This document shows, in pieces, positions 11,704-15,595 of a DNA stretch of 15,595 bases (positions are counted from its first letter, which is position 1; the number at the start of each line of letters is the position of its first letter). The position numbers were made by a program, and so were the translations under genes. The stretch comes from Anaerolineae bacterium (GTDB taxonomy: Bacteria > Chloroflexota > Anaerolineae > B4-G1 > SLSP01). The DNA lies in contig JAIOSN010000099.1 of the NCBI GenBank assembly GCA_021107605.1, forward strand, positions 1 through 15,595, read 5' to 3'. A model generated the notes under the pieces. The model searched no databases. It saw only the letters and a list, made by a program, of their open reading frames with translations, and was not told the DNA's origin.

Positions 11704-14700
11704 CTAAGAAGAAATTGTAGAACCAGCCAGTTGCTCAAGGGCCCTCTTTACATCAACCAATAATTGCTGCTGGTCAAAGATCCCTTTTTCAAGCAATGCC
11801 GCCGCCTGCAAGTTCAGTTGTTCATGCTCCGCCGCAGTCAGTTCCTTCGCCGTCACCACAATGACCGGAATATGTTTAGTAACCTCATTAGCCCGTATGT
11901 TCTCTAGCACGGTGAACCCGTCCACCTCCGGCATCATCAAGTCCAATACTACTAAATCCGGCAACTCCGCATGGATTCCCACGAGAGCTGCGGCGCCACC
12001 AGCGGCTTCGCGCACAGCGTACCCCGCCTCTTCCAAAATACGTCGTAACAAGTTGCGATCGCTCTCGCTATCATCGACAATCAGGATATTATAAGCCTCG
12101 ACAACACGGGTTAGGCGGTCTAAGGATTCTAACAGATTCTCCGCCACAATCGGTTTGACCAGATAATCAGTTACTCCTAAACTAAGCCCTTTATCCGCAT
12201 CAGAGACGATAGAACATACCAAGATCGGGATATTTGCCGTCTCGGGATCGCTCTTAAGCTCTTGGATAATCTGCCAGCCGTCCTTATCGGGCAATAAGAT
12301 ATCCAGAGTAATAGCATAAGGCTGGATCCGTTTCGCCTCTGCCACCACCATCTCACCGTGTGTGAGCGCCATTACTCGGTACCCATCTTGCTCCAGGTAA
12401 CGCCGGAAGAGCGTGATAACTCTCTCATCATCATCTACCATCAACACCACTCGTTCTTCAATAGTGCTCTCTGCTGCTTCTTCTTCCGCTCGCTCTGCCA
12501 ATTGTTCTGCAGTGAGACCGGCGATCGGCAAGGCCATATAGAAGATAGTACCCACATCAATTTCACTCTCAAACCAGATACGTCCACCGTGAGCCTCTAC
12601 AAACTTCTTACTCACCGGCAAGCCTAGCCCGGTCCCCCCGTAACTACGGGTAGAGGAAGAATCCACCTGCTGGAACTCACTGAAAACCGTGTCGTATTTA
12701 TCCTTCGGAATGCCAATGCCGCTATCCGCGATAGCGATTACAACTTCATCCTTACCTTTTCGCTCGCCGGAGATGCTGATAAAGCCCTCTTCGGTAAATT
12801 TGGCCGCGTTACCCACCACATTCAAAATCACCTGACGAATACGCCGCTCATCGGCTTGCACTAGAGGGAAATCGACGGGGAAATCTCTTTGCAACTCAAT
12901 GGGTTTATCTTTCACCAAGGCTACCGCCGTGGACAACACCCCACTGGCAACTTTAGCCAGATCTACCAATTCAAAGAAAAATTCCATCTTCCCGGCCTCA
13001 ATTTTGGAGAGATCCAGAATATCATTGATGAGGTTCAGGAGATGCTTGCCGCTCTCATGGATCGCGCTCAGATCGGTCCTCTGCATATCATTGAGTGGGC
13101 CATCAATACCTTTAAGAATAACGCGGGAGAAACCGATGATCGAGTTGAGAGGGGTGCGCAGCTCGTGGGACATATTAGCCAGAAACTCGCTCTTTAGCCG
13201 GTCAACTTCTTTGAGCTGTTCTGCAATTTCCAGACTCTCACGATAGAGATTGGCGTTCTCCAATGCCACCCCCATACTCACAGCGATACTCTCCAAGAGC
13301 ACCCTTTCACTAGCGTCAATCGCTGGATGCCCGACCTGACAACCCAGAGTGATCAATCCCAGTATCTCGTTGCGTACCATCAACGGGACAGAAAAAGATT
13401 CCTTGAGTTGCAACCGGCTAAGGAGTTGCATAAAATAGACATGGCCCGCCTGTGAGCGCTTGGTGAAATCCCACAAGAGGGAACGTTTCCACCGGATAGC
13501 AGCTCCTATGCCTGGCATTTCTATTAGCCGCAATCCCAGCTCTTCCACCGCCAATTCCCGTCCATCGTCATAATACGCCACCACAGGATAAACCTGTTGA
13601 CCATCCCAACGCCATAATAAGATTGGCATATTTAAGTGTTGAGAGATAATCTGCCCTACATCGTGCATCAAGTCGCTAGCATCAAGGCTAGCCGAGGCCG
13701 CCGTGACCACCTTGTTCAAGAAAGCACGTCGCTCAGCCTCCGCGCGGGTAGTCTCTAGCAATAATTGGTTCTCCAGAGCTACGGAAGCCGTCCGAGTCAC
13801 CGCCTCATAAAACTCTAACTCTTCTTGAGCAAATGCATGTGGCTTTTTTGTGTACATCAATACTATGCCATAGGCTGTATCACGCGCCTCCAGGCGATAA
13901 GCTACCAGTCCCCTAATTCCCATGCGCCGATAGACCTGCAAGCTCGCCTCGTCAAGCAGCTGGCTCTGTTCCACATCCGCGGTGACAAATTTCCCCTCGG
14001 AAGTCACCATGTCAACTATGCGCTGCCATCTTTCCAGCAGATAACGGTCTCCGGGTTGAGCAGCAGTACCTTCTCTAGACCAGCTGGTTATCACGTGTAA
14101 TTCTTGAGGACTTGAAGTGGGTTCTAGCAATCCAACATCCACCCGTTCCAATTCCAGACGTGGTTTCAAGCCCTGCGCTAACGTAGTCAAAATATCCCGC
14201 GTGGTCTGGCTAGCATTGATCTGCCGGCCCAAGTTATAGAGGTTACGAGTATCAGTCAGTGCCTCATCGGTCCGTTCAAAAAGGAGCCGGTTTTCCAGAG
14301 CCAGCGCTACCTGATCCCGCACCGCCGCAACAATCTCTAGCTCATCCTCTCCCCAGGAGATTTCATCCTTAGCAGCCCCCTCAAAGCGGAACATGCCTAT
14401 CGGCTCATCATGCAAAGTAATAGGAGTCGTTACCCAAGAATTGACCTCATCGCGGTAGACTTGAGCAGCAATTTCAATCTGAGGAAGATCTACCGCCTCG
14501 TCGGCCATAAAGGGTGCGTCAAGCGGCTCCAACCGGCTCAAGTCATAAGTATAACCAAATATCGCCTTAGCCCGCCGGTATTTTTCCCACTGCTGACCAG
14601 TCTGAGTACGTTGTAGATTTCGGAGCTCCTCATAACGCGCCTGCTCTCTGGTAAATGAACGCGCATTAGCGATAGCGTTGGCCAGCTGGTTAGCGACAGT

Positions 14701-15595
14701 TTGCAAAACGGTGATATCAGCCTCGGAGAACGCGGCAGTAATTTCTGACTGCACAGTCATGGCGCCAATAATGCCATGCGGTGCAATCAGCGGTAGAGCC
14801 ATTTCTGAACGCGTTTGGGGTAAAAATGGATTATCAAACCGGATAGCCTCCATACCAACATTCAACGCAATGCGAGCCTCACGGTGGGTTACGCACCAAC
14901 CAATCATGGAAGACTCACCCGCAGCAAGCTTATGTGCTGCGGCCAGCATCTGGCGTCCCGCCTCACCGGTGCCGGCTCGCAACACCGCGTACTCTGCCAA
15001 ATCATCCAATAAGAAGAGACCGACATAGTAGAAATCAAAGCGATCCCGAATAAGATCAACCGAACGCTCCAGAATCTCTTCCGTACTCAGGGATAAAGCG
15101 GTCACCGAGCTGATCTCAGCAGCGGTCTGCAATTGAATGGAACGACGGTTGAGCGTTAACTGCAAGACTTCCCTAATCTCTTCCTGGGCACTCAAAACAA
15201 GGGCCTCACGGGAGACCATAAAACCATGAAGGAGAGCCTTATGATATCTATCAGCCGCCATCAACCCAATCCGCAATAGATCGTCGGTTAAGTGATCTAG
15301 ACAAAATTGATTTAGAGTCGTACCGAAGTCCAGCAGGGCTTGCTCCGCCACTCCTTGTGAAGCGCATTTTTCACCTTGCGCGGTGACCTCTGAGCCAGTT
15401 CCGTTTTGCAAGAAGGTGAAAAATGCAGACATCACCCCCGTGATTATCTTATCTTGCTGACCCGCACGCAGAACGGAAGATCCCTGAGAAAAGAGTGTTG
15501 CCCGCAGCACCTTATAAAGCCATGCTTGTAATTCCGGGCGATGCTCCGCCAGCACTGCTGCTACGGTGCCCAGCTTGTCTTGATCAGCTATTGCT
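11704..15595 (-). CDS. Multi-GAF hybrid sensor histidine kinase with two receiver domains (5' end outside the window)
   Basis: At least 1283 residues (numbered from GTG 15555); the frame stays open to the window edge (…DKLGTVAA before the GTG), so the true start is further right. Order: an alpha-helical N-terminal region (about 1-145) resembling RsbRD-type helical input domains; GAF domain (about 150-300); a degenerate GAF-like segment (about 305-425); GAF (about 430-600); GAF (about 610-775); HisKA with SHELRTPLN (His797); and HATPase_c with N-box Asn916, DSGIGIP (944-950) and GGTGLGL (973-979). Receiver 1 (about 1036-1150) has Asp1041/1042, phospho-acceptor Asp1085 and Lys1134 in YLVKP. Receiver 2 (about 1155-1280) has Asp1161/1162 and phospho-acceptor Asp1205. 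No membrane helix is visible, so it is cytoplasmic and senses a soluble ligand or redox/light cue through GAF; no chromophore Cys is identified with confidence. In receiver 2 the usual KP dipeptide is K-G (Lys1257). No separate output regulator or DNA-binding domain is nearby, so phosphate probably goes to a partner elsewhere. Confidence 0.93.
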   Translation of the reverse strand, partial: AIADQDKLGTVAAVLAEHRPELQAWLYKVLRATLFSQGSSVLRAGQQDKIITGVMSAFFTFLQNGTGSEVTAQGEKCASQGVAEQALLDFGTTLNQFCLDHLTDDLLRIGLMAADRYHKALLHGFMVSREALVLSAQEEIREVLQLTLNRRSIQLQTAAEISSVTALSLSTEEILERSVDLIRDRFDFYYVGLFLLDDLAEYAVLRAGTGEAGRQMLAAAHKLAAGESSMIGWCVTHREARIALNVGMEAIRFDNPFLPQTRSEMALPLIAPHGIIGAMTVQSEITAAFSEADITVLQTVANQLANAIANARSFTREQARYEELRNLQRTQTGQQWEKYRRAKAIFGYTYDLSRLEPLDAPFMADEAVDLPQIEIAAQVYRDEVNSWVTTPITLHDEPIGMFRFEGAAKDEISWGEDELEIVAAVRDQVALALENRLLFERTDEALTDTRNLYNLGRQINASQTTRDILTTLAQGLKPRLELERVDVGLLEPTSSPQELHVITSWSREGTAAQPGDRYLLERWQRIVDMVTSEGKFVTADVEQSQLLDEASLQVYRRMGIRGLVAYRLEARDTAYGIVLMYTKKPHAFAQEELEFYEAVTRTASVALENQLLLETTRAEAERRAFLNKVVTAASASLDASDLMHDVGQIISQHLNMPILLWRWDGQQVYPVVAYYDDGRELAVEELGLRLIEMPGIGAAIRWKRSLLWDFTKRSQAGHVYFMQLLSRLQLKESFSVPLMVRNEILGLITLGCQVGHPAIDASERVLLESIAVSMGVALENANLYRESLEIAEQLKEVDRLKSEFLANMSHELRTPLNSIIGFSRVILKGIDGPLNDMQRTDLSAIHESGKHLLNLINDILDLSKIEAGKMEFFFELVDLAKVASGVLSTAVALVKDKPIELQRDFPVDFPLVQADERRIRQVILNVVGNAAKFTEEGFISISGERKGKDEVVIAIADSGIGIPKDKYDTVFSEFQQVDSSSTRSYGGTGLGLPVSKKFVEAHGGRIWFESEIDVGTIFYMALPIAGLTAEQLAERAEEEAAESTIEERVVLMVDDDERVITLFRRYLEQDGYRVMALTHGEMVVAEAKRIQPYAITLDILLPDKDGWQIIQELKSDPETANIPILVCSIVSDADKGLSLGVTDYLVKPIVAENLLESLDRLTRVVEAYNILIVDDSESDRNLLRRILEEAGYAVREAAGGAAALVGIHAELPDLVVLDLMMPEVDGFTVLENIRANEVTKHIPVIVVTAKELTAAEHEQLNLQAAALLEKGIFDQQQLLVDVKRALEQLAGSTISS

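Noticed and set aside
11324..15595. Ferredoxin and hybrid kinase as one redox-sensing operon
   Set aside because: The ferredoxin has its own good promoter and terminator in the gap, so co-transcription is not required and a functional link is unsupported.

Overview
The window (about 15.6 kb, mid-50s GC by eye) reads like a chromosomal segment of an environmental bacterium, most likely Chloroflexota of the Anaerolineae type. This is an inference from style: a multi-GAF hybrid histidine kinase, a VanW/PG_binding_4 protein, a secreted Ig-like repeat protein with a YLPLI motif, SH3b modules, and intergenic DNA full of small dispersed repeats. There is no rRNA, tRNA or other taxonomic marker. Most genes are on the minus strand; only two (7027-8097 and 10138-11199) are on the plus strand.

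Left part (1-3643, all minus strand): a tandem SH3b protein ends at an in-frame TAG, and the same frame beyond it reads into what looks like the start of an N-acetylmuramidase domain that runs off the left edge. Next come a polytopic membrane protein (DUF4126-like), a small nucleotidyltransferase-fold protein and a nitroreductase. They are separated by repeat-rich spacers: hairpin clusters, a CGCTTGCTCGCC-type low-complexity tract, heptamer-phased arrays and an imperfect inverted repeat. The membrane protein and the nucleotidyltransferase are unrelated, yet share a near-identical 48-bp segment carrying Shine-Dalgarno, start codon and the next two codons.

Centre (3644-7026): a second nitroreductase overlaps a LiaF/DUF5668-like membrane protein by ATGA, followed after 57 bp by the secreted Ig-like repeat protein. 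These three probably form a minus-strand operon. The 534-bp spacer 6493-7026 has no convincing gene but holds a palindromic repeat copy, four diverged copies of the palindrome AGACCTCCGAGGTCT and a MITE-like segment with 13-bp perfect inverted ends.

Right part (7027-15595): a two-helix membrane-anchored protein of unknown function converges on the VanW gene, with an 80-bp nested palindrome between their stop codons. A PHP-family (CehA/McbA-like) hydrolase is divergent from VanW and ends against a strong terminator that serves a convergent 2[4Fe-4S] ferredoxin, which has a good promoter of its own. A hybrid histidine kinase with several GAF and two receiver domains fills the rest and is cut by the right edge.

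I see no defence island, CRISPR, integrase or transposase gene. The genes suggest envelope maintenance (SH3b/muramidase, VanW, LiaF-like, secreted repeat protein), redox chemistry (two nitroreductases, ferredoxin) and sensing. The unusual content is mainly in the repeats: leader sharing, heptamer arrays next to Shine-Dalgarno sites, and the amber codon splitting the SH3b-muramidase reading frame.
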